Shown: piece by piece, positions 1-25,694 of the stretch
Layout of the letters: each line of letters opens with the position of its first letter
Position numbering within the stretch: position 1 is the stretch's first letter
Assembly (NCBI RefSeq): GCF_016859285.1
Contig: NC_053408.1
Location: forward strand, 13,029,213-13,093,212
Source of the DNA: Xiphias gladius
Lineage: Eukaryota; Chordata; Actinopteri; Istiophoriformes; Xiphiidae
Reading direction: 5' to 3'
DNA: 64,000 nt
Notes under the pieces: model-generated
The model's database searches: none
What the model was told of the DNA's origin: nothing
What the model saw: only the letters and a program-made list of their open reading frames with translations
Position numbers and translations under genes: made by a program

Positions 1-297
1 AAGTCACACAGCTACAAAGAAGTAAAACGGAAAAAAGTGAGTAAGATGTGAAATAATTCTATAAAAAGGTGGTAAAATAGGTAAAAAATTAGGAAACAGT
101 TAACATTTAATAGTATATTAAAGACCCCTGTGACCCCATCTGTGATATTGCTTAATACATACAGAACTCACACACAAAAAAGGTATTTTAATGTGCAACA
201 GTGCAATAGTGTAACTGTTTTTACCATATTCATAAACTAAAAGATAAACAACAGCTTTAGAACAAGAAGCAGTTATGTCCAACAGTGCCAGACATAC
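1..297 (-). other. Intron 3 of the ferritin gene, continuing past the left edge
   Basis: AT-rich sequence following the donor at 292-297 (minus strand). The expected fourth coding exon (the C-terminal part, starting at the Leu-Cys-Asp-Phe equivalent) is not found here, so it should lie beyond the left edge. Nothing else is recognised. Confidence 0.6.
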
Positions 298-906
298 GTG
301 AGGGTCAGTGTGGATGCTAGCTCTGCGGTGCACATCAAGAATACACGTGTTGAGGGACTTCTGGTAGTCGAGGGAAAAAGACATTGTGTCCAGACCACCT
401 CTCCAGTCCTCTCTACTTGGTTTCTAGAACAAAAAGTTGATATTTATTTGTATCAACAAATATACCAATCTCAACAATAATGGCCTGATAATGCCACCTG
501 TAACTGGACATTTTGGACTTACAGCAATAGTCTGAAGCAAAATTCGGCCTCCTCTCATGTTTTGATATTCCAGCAGCTTTTCAGCCTGTTCTCTCTCTTT
601 CACTGAGCGCTCCAGGAAAAAACTGGAAAATTTTGGCAAGGCAACATCATCCCTGTCAAAATACATCCCCTAAAATAGTTGGGGGAAAAAAAAAAAACAA
701 CAGGATTTTGGGATTACAGTGCAGACATGTGAGAAGAAAGATATCTAGCAATATACACGGTATAACAAATGCTACTAGTCATACAGCGACTAGAAATCGT
801 ACCAGGGCAAGGTAGGTGTAGGATGCACCGAGCTTCAGGTTGATGAGTTTGTTAATGTCTCCCTCGGTCTCCGAATGGAGGTTCTGTTTGACCACAGACT
901 GCATTT
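298..906 (-). CDS. Ferritin heavy-chain-like subunit, partial (exons 1-3 of 4), degenerate ferroxidase centre
   Basis: Ferritins form 24-subunit iron-storage shells; heavy chains oxidise Fe(II). Coding exons on the minus strand are 906-803 (ATG at 904-902), 669-523 (147 nt) and 423-298 (126 nt). Exons 2 and 3 have the lengths I recall for vertebrate ferritin exons, all phase 0 with clean GT/AG borders. Family signatures seen are [31 protein letters not shown] and TDPH. Ungapped comparison with the human heavy chain (mature numbering) puts Lys at Glu27, Lys at Glu61, Gln at His65 and Gln at Glu107; Tyr34 and Glu62 remain. The ferroxidase site is therefore probably lost, as in light chains. There is no frameshift or internal stop. 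A splice acceptor lies just before the ATG, so a 5'UTR exon is expected near the CpG-rich stretch at 1200-1560. No iron-responsive element was found there. It could be a fast-evolving functional paralog or an early pseudogene. Confidence 0.85.
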
Positions 907-1253
907 CTAAAAGACAGAAACAGGCTGCAATCAACGTGACTGGTATTAGGGTAAACCAATGCCAGTTCAAGACCAAGCCACTACTTTTAACTTCAGACAG
1001 AAAAACAGTCCAGACGAAAAAGAAATCTTCCTTACCTTTCCTTCCTCAGACAACAGACTTAGCTAACAAACGCTTCTGTTCACTCGCCCTCTGAAGTTAG
1101 TAAAGTTCTGCACTTCTTTCCCAGCCTGCTATTAAGCAACCTATGTTTACCAGCTCCAGTAAAACATCAGCCAGACTACTGTCATTTGCGGTGAGGTGAG
1201 TTCAAGTGGGCTGTAACGTTTCCAGCCAGGTGCTGAGAAGAGGTCGCGCTAAC

Positions 1254-1292
1254 AAGCTTCAGTTGACGCACTTCGTGCGTCAACTGAAGCTT
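1254..1292. repeat. Perfect inverted repeat, 18-bp arms with a 3-base loop
   Basis: The arms AAGCTTCAGTTGACGCAC and GTGCGTCAACTGAAGCTT are exact reverse complements separated by TTC. The repeat sits in the presumed ferritin promoter/5'UTR region. Confidence 0.95.
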
Positions 1293-1384
1293 GGTCAACG
1301 TCGTCCGCTAAGGCGCTCGAGCACCAGCTCCTAACGCTATCTTAACAAGTTATCGCGGGACCTAGCCGAGGTCGTATGCCGAGT

Positions 1385-1416
1385 GTTTAGTTGGCTAACG
1401 TTAGCGCCAACTAAAC
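1385..1416. repeat. Near-perfect palindrome with 11-bp arms
   Basis: Arms GTTTAGTTGGC and GCCAACTAAAC surround a centre containing the palindrome CTAACGTTAG. It lies about 95 bases from the hairpin at 1254-1292. Confidence 0.9.
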
Positions 1417-3102
1417 ATTTAGCTAGTTCACGTAACGCACCGGAGAGACATGACAGCTCAGCCTGACTGTGGCTGAAGTTTAGTTGGTTTAACACAAGGC
1501 AGTGTTACCTTTGCCTCGTCGCTCACTTGCCCCGTGAAAGTAACGCTGCTCCACTTCGCCAACAATGTGTCTGGCGTGCGCCTCTTGTTTACACCCCAGG
1601 AAACAGCGATCCTCCCCCTGCTAACGTTGGATTCACGTCGTTCACCTCGTTTGTCCGTTCATACGCTCCGTGGATCTCTACTGCCACACTTTGTATTGGA
1701 GACACACGACACATTTCAATTTGTTTCAATTAATGTGGAATAAAGATGACTATATACTGCTGAGCTATAATGCTATAACGCACACGTATTTCACATAACG
1801 TTACATGACCAAAAACTCGATTTTTGATACAGTGTTCGAAAAAGGGCTGCACACTGATCAGACACTCAGTGTAGATGGTAGGCAGACCCTAGTTGGTAAT
1901 AGGTTCATCAATATACATGGTTGTATGATAGATTATATGCCAAAAGCCAGCATATGTATTGTATGTCAGCAGTTGGCAGGGTTTAAAGTAAGTCCTGCGG
2001 TGGATGGGATGCCAGTGTCCTGGAGTGGGGGGTGATATGGTGACAGGAGTGAGTGGATGAGAGGACACAGACCAGGCCAAAAATCATAAAATACAATACG
2101 TTTGCATGGATGTTGAATTAATATGTTTTTTAAACTGAGCACCAGTTATGCTGGCTATATAACATGGAAGCTCATTATAGTTGTTCGGTTAATGAGAGAG
2201 ATCATGCCTTATTAAGGAAATCGATGATAATTTATACATGTGAACTTCCTCCTCCTGTTTCCCCTTTGGACTCTGTTGGACAATGTTTTCTTTGACACAC
2301 TAGCATTTTTATTGTGTGCTGCATCATAACATGAGTCCATTAACACCGTCATGACTTGATGTTCTGTTGAAATTGTGCTGAAGATGTTCCCTGTTGCGGT
2401 TCCTTTGACCGTACATCTCACCCACGAGGAAGCTATAAATATCACAACCTACCGAGACAGTGCAAAGAACCCAAAATCAAATCTACTGTTCTGTGAAATC
2501 AGCCTAACTGAAGAGATGAAAAAGTGATTTTAGATAGAGCCTATTAAAATAATCATTTTATATCATTTATTTTGAGTAGCATTTGAAAGCTTTGCCCGGG
2601 TTCATGGATAAAAAAAATGTCATCTTAAATTTACACATCATAAAGGTACACAGGCAGTCCCAAAGATGACAAATAAACAGCAGATCTCAAGTATTTTCCA
2701 CTAATAAACGTGTAAAGTACGCAAATTTAGTTGACTGACGTACCTTTGACAAGTTGCACACTGTGACAGTTAATAAGGAAGTAACAGGCGGGACAAAGGT
2801 CTCTGTGGTCGCACAAGGCCAAAAAGGAGAAGCAGCTATTTACTTAGTCACTTGCCGATATGAGATGGCACCAGAGGTTACGAAGGGAGGACATGGCTAA
2901 GAATTAAAAGTCAACACCAATGGAATAAAGTTAATATTGGACTGCATCAGCCCAGGCTTGAAGAAATTCTTTGCCAGCCTTAAGTGTTGATTCTGTCAAC
3001 ACACCAGAGGGAGTACTTAAAATAGAAGCGTGAAGTTCATCTTTGGACATCAAATGGATTTAACAAGTTCATAGCATGTGTGAAGCTTAATAAACCATAA
3101 CA

Positions 3103-15701
<12,599 letters not shown>

Positions 15702-16046
15702 CACAAGACAAATGCCTAACCTCAAAAAGAATGTCAGCCCTGCAGTCAGTCTTTTATGCACTTAATCAAAATGTTATTCTAAAGTCAACATACTGTCTTT
15801 TTTTATAAACTGTAAATATGAAAAAGATTTATGATTTATATATTTACTGGATATGCATAGCACGAATTAGGTTTAATTTAACTTTTAAATTGTGTTCCTC
15901 TTATGTGCCAAATATGTATTATTTTTTTATTGTTAGTATTATTATTATTGTATGATTGAACAACACTCCAGATGACCACAGAATGTTTTCCAAATTACAT
16001 TTATTAACAATAATGTAGGAAGAAATGAATGACTGTCTATTTGTAT

Positions 16047-16056
16047 AATAAATAAA
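16047..16056 (+). terminator. Polyadenylation signals of the receptor phosphatase
   Basis: Two overlapping AATAAA hexamers lie about 350 bases after the stop codon at 15699-15701, in AT-rich 3'UTR sequence. Confidence 0.65.
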
Positions 16057-16308
16057 AAATATTTGGTATTAACAAAATTACCTGAATGTGTTTTTACCAA
16101 GGCTGCAAACAAGATGAAAAATCCAGTCTGCTGTCACATTTACATATTAGTGTCAAACTGAACAGCAACAGAAAAGCAACTAGCCTCAAACTGTGACTAA
16201 GTCTTGCACTGTAAGCTGGGTTTTAGTTCCAATGTTTGTCCTTAATGTGTTAGTATGTTGATGATCCTCTTTGATTGCTTCCTAGGGAGGACAACACAAC
16301 CCCTCTGC

Positions 16309-19300
16309 TCACACACTCTCCTCTGTGATGTTGTTACCCGAGGGGTCCTGGCTACTGGAGACGAGAGAGAAGTTACCATCGATGAGTTTCTGTCTGGCCT
16401 TCAGGGCCTCAGGGTTGATCTCTACTGGCACTGAATGCTTCCTGCCCGGATGCAGGGGCTCAATTTTACCAGCTACAGGTGGGGGGGGGACGGAGAACTT
16501 CTTAGCGATGTTGTGCAGGACACTGCATGCCTTGATAATGTGAGACTTTTTGTTCAAGGAGGCTTCTTGTGCAAAACCAAGCTGCATCAGACACCTGAAA
16601 CGCCTCTTCATGGAGCCAAGTGTTGCCCGCATGACGTTGTGGATCTTGGCGTGGGCCTCATTGAAGCGGGTCTCATTGTCGTTTGCCGGTGCCGACACAG
16701 GAGTCAAGACATGTTTGCTTAAGTGATAGCCTTTCCCACCTTTAAGAGACACACAAGACAATGCAGTTGTCAAGACCATTAAAATGTTAATTCTATAGAT
16801 TGTAAAGTAATGTCTTTTAATAATGCAGATGAAACTAGAGATGTAGTATGGGTTGTGGAGGGTACAAACTAGCCTTGCAGGGTACAGTCATTTCACATAG
16901 CTGAGACACTCATCTGTAAACCTACTCAAAGGAAGCAATTCAGAGGATGATACAGCAGCATTAGTTAAGCAGTTTCAGGGCTAAATACAAACTAAAAGGA
17001 TGCACATAATTTCCTATGAACAAAGTGGATGTACACTTGCTTAACAGAGTATTCAGATCCCTTCCCTTTTTTTCACACTTTTGTGTTGTAGATTTAATTT
17101 GAAATGGATCAAATTTCCATTTTTGCCCATCGATTTACACCCAGCAATCCAAAATGACAAAGTGAAAACATATTTTTAGAAATCTTTGCAAATATATTAA
17201 AAATCGAAAACTGAAACCTCTCATTTACAAAAGTATTCAGACCCTTTGCTGTGGCACTCCAGATTGAAGTCAGGTGCATCCTGTTTGCTTTAATCATCCT
17301 TGAGATGTGTCTATAACTTGATTGGAGTCCAGCTGTGCCAAACGGAATTGACTGGACACAGTTTAGAAAGGCACACACCTGTGTGTATAAGGCCCCACAA
17401 TTCAAACTGCATGTCAGGCATAAAAAAAACAAAAAAAACAAGCCATGAAGTCGAGGGAACTCTCCATAAACCTCTACCATAAAATTGTAGCGAGGCATAG
17501 ATCAGGGCGAGGGCAAAAAACCATTTGTAAAGCTTTGAGTGTTCCCAGGAGCACAGTGGCCTCAATAATTGTGAAATGGAAGAAGTCTCGAACCACCAAG
17601 ACTCTTACTAGAGTTGTCTGTCCAGCCAAACCGAGTGACCGGGCCGTGGTCTGGGAGATGACCAAGAACCCAATGGTTATTCTAACAGCGCTTCAGAAGT
17701 CCTCTTCAGAGATGGGAGAACCTGCTGAGAGGACGAGCATCTCAGCAGCACTCTGTCAATCGGGCCTTTATGGTAGTGTGGCACCCTAGTGTGGCATCAT
17801 ATTACAGCCTGCCTGAAGTTTGCAAAATGGCATTTAAAGGACTCAGAGCATGAAGAAAAAGATTCTCTGGTCTTATGAGAGAAAAACTGAAGCCTTTGGA
17901 CAGAGCTCCAAAGACTGTGTCTGGTGAGCACCAGGCACCGCTCATCACGTGGCGAATTTCATTGCTACAGTGAAGCATGCTGGTGGCAGCATGGTGCTAT
18001 GGGGGTGCTTCTCAGAGACAGGGACAGGGAGACTGGTCAAATTTGAGGGAAGCATGAATGCAGCCAAATACAGAGAGGTCCTAGAAGAACACCTGCCCCA
18101 AACATGACCTGAGACTGGGGCGACGGTTTACCTTTCAGTACGGCAATGTCGTGAAGCCAACAGCCAAGGGGTGGCTTGGGGACCAGTCTCTGACTGTCCT
18201 TGAGTGGCCGAGTCAAAGCCCAGACTTAAACCCCATAGAGCATCTGTGAAGAGACGATGACAGTTCACACACTTCCCGTCCAACCTGCCAGAGTTGGAGA
18301 GGATCTGCCAGGAAGAACGAGAAACTGCCCAAATACAGGTTTGCAAAGCTTTCAGAGACTAAACTCAGAAGATCTCAAAGCTGTAATTGCTGCCAAAGGG
18401 GCTCCTACAAAGTACTAAATACTAAATACTTTTGTAAGTGAGAGATTTCAGTTTTTCATTTCTAATAAATTTGCAAAGATTTTTGAAAATGTGTTTTCAC
18501 TTTATCATGAAGGGTAATTGGGTGTAGATTGATGGGCAAAAAGAGCAATTTTTAATCCAACTGATTTTAAATATACAACACAGTAAAGTGTGCAAAAAGT
18601 GAAGCCACTGTGCATAGTAGGTGGGAAGCAGAAGAGTGATTGTAAAATATGACCGCATTGCATGGGTATTGTTACAAGATGCTAGTGACAGAGTATCAGT
18701 GTATCTAATGTGATAATCTTCAGAATTATTGAGTGTGAAACTTTACTCTTGACCTTTTGGAAACAGTGTTGTCATTTTAAAAACGTTTTAACTTCTAACT
18801 AGCTTTTTCCACTGATTTCAACCAGACGTTGCGGTTTTCCTTAGAAACGTCTGAGGAAGCCTGTGACACACACACACACGCGTGTAATGGATTTTTTTTT
18901 TTTTTTTAAATGTGTGTATTGACTAGTAGGTAACGGAATCGCTCTTGTGGATGTTTCTTTTTAAATGGGCTAATTTCACACGGATATTCAGTTAAAAACA
19001 TACACGGGCGCAAGTTACGCGTCAGTTTTCACAGATTTTGTAACTTGGACAAAACTTTTATTCATACGATCAAACGGGTCTCTGCCATGCATTGTCGTTT
19101 GACCTTTTTTTTTTCTTCTTATCTTACCAATAACCCAATACGGTCCGTGCAGCTCCTTCTCCATCTCCCTCCCTCTGAACGACGAGTCCCACATTTCCTG
19201 CTCAAACGTGCTGCCCACGCAACATTTCTCCACACTCAGTATGTTGCCGTCGGAGTCGCATATGAGCTGGCTGACGACCGACGTGTAACCCAAGGTGTTG

Positions 19301-19815
19301 ACAAAAGACCTGAACGTGCTCTTCTCATACGGAGAAGCTCGGATCTTGAAGTGGGCCGGGGCCAGGACGCCCAGCACGTTGGGGATCCCACACAAGCTCT
19401 CTGTCTTGAGGGCGACGTTGGCTTTGGCGTCCCGGGTCAGTGGGAATGAGACGAACTGATCGGACGTCCCCGCGATGACGTCGGAGACCGTGCCGATAAT
19501 GAGCGCGGCCGAGTCGGTCTGGCTCAGGCCGAGTCTGTGCAGGACGGCGGCCGAGCAGACGCCATGCGCGTAATAGTTCAGCGCCACCATGACCATCGCG
19601 TCCACGGACAGCGCAGGCTTGTCCGAGGCCACCGCCCTCGTGCGGATGCGGACAGCGTCTGTGACGAACGCGATGCAGGGTCGGGTGAGGTGGAACATCT
19701 GGAACAAAGCATCGTCGTCGAAATCGTCGAAACAGCTCGGAGTCCCACAGTCCGCCTCGCCATGTCTGAGGAGTTCTTCCTGGACCGCAAGCCACACCGG
19801 CAGAGCGAAGGCCAT
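16309..19815 (-). CDS. HARBI1-like protein derived from a Harbinger transposase, catalytic triad lost
   Basis: HARBI1 proteins descend from PIF/Harbinger DDE transposases. Exon 1 is 19815-19128 (688 nt) and exon 2 is 16739-16309; the joined frame is 1119 nt (372 residues, phase-1 junction with GT/AG borders). Family landmarks are the N-terminal helical region with [15 protein letters not shown], the [11 protein letters not shown] strand, [21 protein letters not shown] and [17 protein letters not shown]. Against human HARBI1 the catalytic Asp in VVDCIH is Ala152, the Asp in LLGDSS is Gly231 and the Glu in SVIEKTF is Arg267, all in ungapped stretches. Nuclease activity is therefore unlikely, yet no stop or frameshift is seen, suggesting a retained host role such as DNA or chromatin binding. 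Exon 1 is strikingly GC- and CpG-rich. The start is the first Met of the frame. The name HARBI1-like is by descent only. Confidence 0.82.
17044..18611 (+). mobile_element. Degenerate Tc1/mariner-type DNA transposon
   Basis: About 1.57 kb with long terminal inverted repeats of roughly 200 bases (left about 17044-17243, right about 18420-18611). Both ends read inward as ACAG.. and share phrases such as TTTTTGCCCATC and CTTACAAAAGTATT. Flanking TA is clear only on the left. It lies in the HARBI1-like intron and is not mobile on its own, since its transposase gene is broken. Confidence 0.88.
17445..18420 (+). pseudogene. Broken Tc1 transposase
   Basis: An N-terminal frame from 17445 to 17789 gives the helix-turn-helix part of a Tc1 transposase ([20 protein letters not shown], then [17 protein letters not shown]) and stops early. 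Later fragments resembling the catalytic part (for example ESGTPIN/HVWRISLL-type remnants and the region 18180-18245 encoding [14 protein letters not shown]-like residues) are scattered over other frames with stops. Intact relatives are about 340 residues. Confidence 0.85.
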
Positions 19816-20586
19816 CTGTTTACTACTGCACTATGTTTAAATACACATGCGCAAGCCCGGCAGAAGGTCCGACATAGCTTACCGGAGCAATGACAAACGA
19901 TATAAAAAAACAAAACAAAAACAAAAGCTGGGTACCACGGAAGCACGGTCTTCTTTTATGTTTGGGCAGTCCGCAAAGCTGTGTGTCATCGCCACCTGGT
20001 GGACAGGAATAAAGACAACCGACATGTGCCGCTACTGTGTATTTAGATAATAAAAACCACAGGGAAGAATGGTGGGGAAACATCCTGCACTTGTAATTTG
20101 TTGCAACTTCACTCCTAAATTTTTGGCAGTGGACCTCCAGGTTAGTTTCTTCATCTTATGCAACAGCATCTCATGTATATAAGATATTATTGCTTATTTA
20201 TTTTATATGATAATGATAAAGAAACATTGACATATATATGCAGTGTCTGTAATTTATTGAAAATAATCATATGCTACCCTTTAATCCAAGGGACAAGTTA
20301 CGCTGACAAACGGGATTTTGTTACACATTTAGCATATCACAGTAAAAAAGCACAAACACACACATACACACACACAAAATAACTTTGTCCGATACAGCGG
20401 CGTGACGTATCAGTAAAAAGTCAGTTAATTCAGTATACCTCTGCCCCATGTTGCAGTGTTCCTGGATAAATAAATAAAGCACAATTCTTCTTTTATAAAC
20501 AAGGAGTAAACAGTGACATTACAATAAATCCCCAGCAGCTTCTCTTCTCTTCTACTCTGCCTCCAACCAAAATCGCTTTTTTTTAA
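19816..20586. other. Short intergenic region between the HARBI1-like gene and pigp
   Basis: It holds the presumed HARBI1-like promoter (an NRF1-like ATGCGCA at about 19848-19854) and the pigp 3'UTR on the minus strand. A small CA-rich run lies at 20352-20377. No coding sequence is recognised. Confidence 0.5.
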
Positions 20587-23296
<2,710 letters not shown>

Positions 23297-25694
23297 ATGT
23301 CAAAGGTGAAGGCAAAGAAAGCAGCCTCTCCAACTAAAACACAGCAGCCCGTATCTAAAAATACAAACAACACTGTGAAAAGGAAAAAGAAACACTGGTT
23401 TGGAAAGAGGTTTAAAAAGAAAAAGCTTCTATCAAACGACCAAGGAAAAGTGCAACCTCCAAAAGATGCTCAGCAGTTCTCTGCCAACTGGAAAACACTA
23501 CAAGAGGTGAGCACCGGCCTGTGTCTGTATCTTAGTGAGAACTTTACATTCGATTTCTGAGTCTTTCCTGAAGGATTGTTCACAAACTTTGTAAATCCAC
23601 AGATGTTAAAAGCCAGTCAGCCAGAGAAGAAACCGCCTGTGAAACCAAAACATCAGAACGGTGCTCTGCAAAAAAAGGGGGCTAAAGAAGTTTCTTCCAA
23701 AAGTATTTCCAAGAACAATACCAGTCCCAGGCAGACAGACACTGGGAAAAAAGTGAGGCACAAAACTGTGTCAAACAGTGTTGCCCCCAAGGTTCCAGCT
23801 GTCTCACAGACAAGACAGTCTACTGCTCCAAAAAGGAAAGGGAACAGTGGAGAGTCACACAGCGAGCAAGCAGCCAAGAAGAAGAAGTCTGTGGTTGAAG
23901 AGACGAAACCTACAGAGTAAATACACCACTAATTTCTCCTAATATTTAGGTCAAGAATAATTTTGCCTGCCAACTTCATCTTGTTCTTTTGCTCGCGTAG
24001 CGAGGACCTTTGGTTTGATGATGTGGACCCTGACGACATTGAGGCGACAATTGGAGCAGAGGCAGCAGAGATCATGAGGAAGAAGCAGGGCATTCAGAAG
24101 AGGGAGGCAGAGAGCGCCCTGGTCAAGGAGAATGCCTTTGAGGGGTGAGTGATGACAAAATTCAGTCTTGTGTTGGCGCCTCACAGATGTGCTTCACAAA
24201 TGTTTATGCAACAATCATATCATACTTAAAAGGGGAAAGACAGGTTGACCCTTTGTTACTACATCTCAGAAACATTCATACCTTAGAGGAATCAGAATTC
24301 TTGCATTCATAATTATGTTAATTCAAGAAACTAATTGCAGCCTTAACCTAACAGATAGATTGATAGATTTCTTTTTTGTGCTTAGTTCGAGGAGTTAAGA
24401 CAAGTGACAGACATTAATAAAAATGAATATATGTGACAAAAGCAGTAAGAGGTTTTCTTCTAAGCTTAAACTCATCAGGCAGGTTGACATAGTAGCGATG
24501 GTTCCCTCTCTTATCACCCTGGTTGCCCTTCGCCAACCTCAGTCTCACCAGAGCTGTGGCCATTGATTGCGAGATGGTGGGAGTCGGTCCTGACGGAGAA
24601 GACAGCATCTTGGCGCGCGTGTCCCTCGTGAACCAGTTTGGGAAATGCATCTATGACAAATTTGTAAAACCCACCGAGAAGGTGACAGACTACAGGACAG
24701 CTGTCAGTGGCATCCGACCAAAGGACATCAAACATGGTGGGTCATGAAATTAATTATAATGAACAATAAGCATATATATTTGGAACTGAAACGAGTTATA
24801 ATTAATTGCTTTAAACTAGTCTTAATTCACTGTTATACTATAATTTTTTATCCATTTTTACCTCACTGCAGGAGAGGATGTACGGACTGTGCAGAGGGAG
24901 GTAGCTGAGATCCTGCAAGGCCGAGTAGTGGTTGGACATGCCATACACAATGACTTAAAGGTAGCCTGGATGTAATATCTGAGAGGGAACAATTTTTTTT
25001 AATTTTCAAAACAAGTGTAAGAATTTATAAACCAGTCCTGAACCCCTGTTTCAGATTTTACTCTTGGATCATCCAAAAAAGAAAATCCGGGACACTCAGA
25101 AGTATAAACCCTTTAAGAAGATTGTTAAGGTAATCATGCGACACAATGACCAAGAAACTTAAAAGTTTACAAGGTTTCATGAATGTGACTCCTACATACC
25201 TGTTGATCCACCCCCAAAAAGGCCGTTGTAGGTCCTAGACCCAATCAGGAAATTTCAGTGATAGTGAGATGATTTTCTTCTTACAGAGTGGTCGACCCTC
25301 GCTGAAAGTCCTCTGTAGAGATATACTCAACGTTAAGATCCAGCAGGGCGAACATTCATCTGTAAGTCATCAACACATTACAGCCCTCACTTATAATGTT
25401 CAACACAATTCAATCCACTCCTGCTTATCAGATAATAAATAGTAATAATGATCAGCAGTGCGGTGTTTCATGGTCTCTATGCTCTGCCTTCCCTTGGCAA
25501 TAATATTAATAATAATGATCCCTTCGACTGTTCTCCAGGTCCAAGATGCACAGGCCACCATGAGGCTGTACACTATGGTGAAAAAACAGTGGGAAGCAGA
25601 GATTAAAGCCAGTCAGAAGAACAAAGACCCAGACAGGAAAAATCAGAGAAAGCCCAAATTGCCTAAAAACAAGGGCAAGAATCCTTTGGTATAA
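23297..25694 (+). CDS. rexo4: RNA exonuclease 4 (REX4 family, DEDDh)
   Basis: REXO4 is a nucleolar 3'-5' exonuclease; yeast Rex4 takes part in rRNA processing. Exons: 23297-23506, 23603-23916, 24001-24144, 24543-24736, 24872-24960, 25055-25129, 25287-25361, 25539-25694, a total of 1257 nt (418 residues; human about 422). Residues 1-180 are Lys-rich and low-complexity, fitting nucleolar targeting. The exonuclease motifs are complete: AIDCEMVGVGPDGED (Asp231, Glu233), GHAIHNDLK (Asp315) and HSSVQDAQATMRLY (His365, Asp370). The PTEKVTDYRTAVSGIRP block is typical of REXO4. The C-tail is basic. A TTG-initiated upstream extension in frame is not credible, so the ATG at 23297 is used. Confidence 0.95.

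Larger units (their letters stand above)
907..3102. other. Intergenic region between ferritin and receptor phosphatase, with a CpG-rich probable ferritin promoter
   Basis: 907-1200 is probably a 5'UTR intron of the ferritin gene. About 1200-1560 is richer in CpG than its surroundings and contains two hairpins, which fits a promoter. 1740-3102 is AT-rich and should hold the upstream region and 5'UTR of the phosphatase gene. I recognise no coding sequence in it. Confidence 0.45.
16740..19127 (-). other. Intron of the HARBI1-like gene
   Basis: A 2.4-kb intron with donor GTAAGAT at 19127-19121 and acceptor AG at 16741-16740. Two thirds of it is a degenerate Tc1 element; the rest shows nothing recognisable apart from short CA and poly-T runs near 18870-18907. 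Confidence 0.75.

Noticed and set aside
1490-1515. CAGTGT in the ferritin upstream region as a possible iron-responsive element
   Set aside because: It is on the wrong strand for the ferritin transcript and the flanks do not form the required 5-bp upper stem with a bulged C.
19325-19893. Other-frame and opposite-strand open frames over the HARBI1-like exon 1
   Set aside because: Shadows caused by high GC content; only the frame ending at the 19128 donor shows family motifs.
19990-20010. GCCACCTGGTGGAC as a CTCF site
   Set aside because: At least two mismatches to the core motif and no supporting context.
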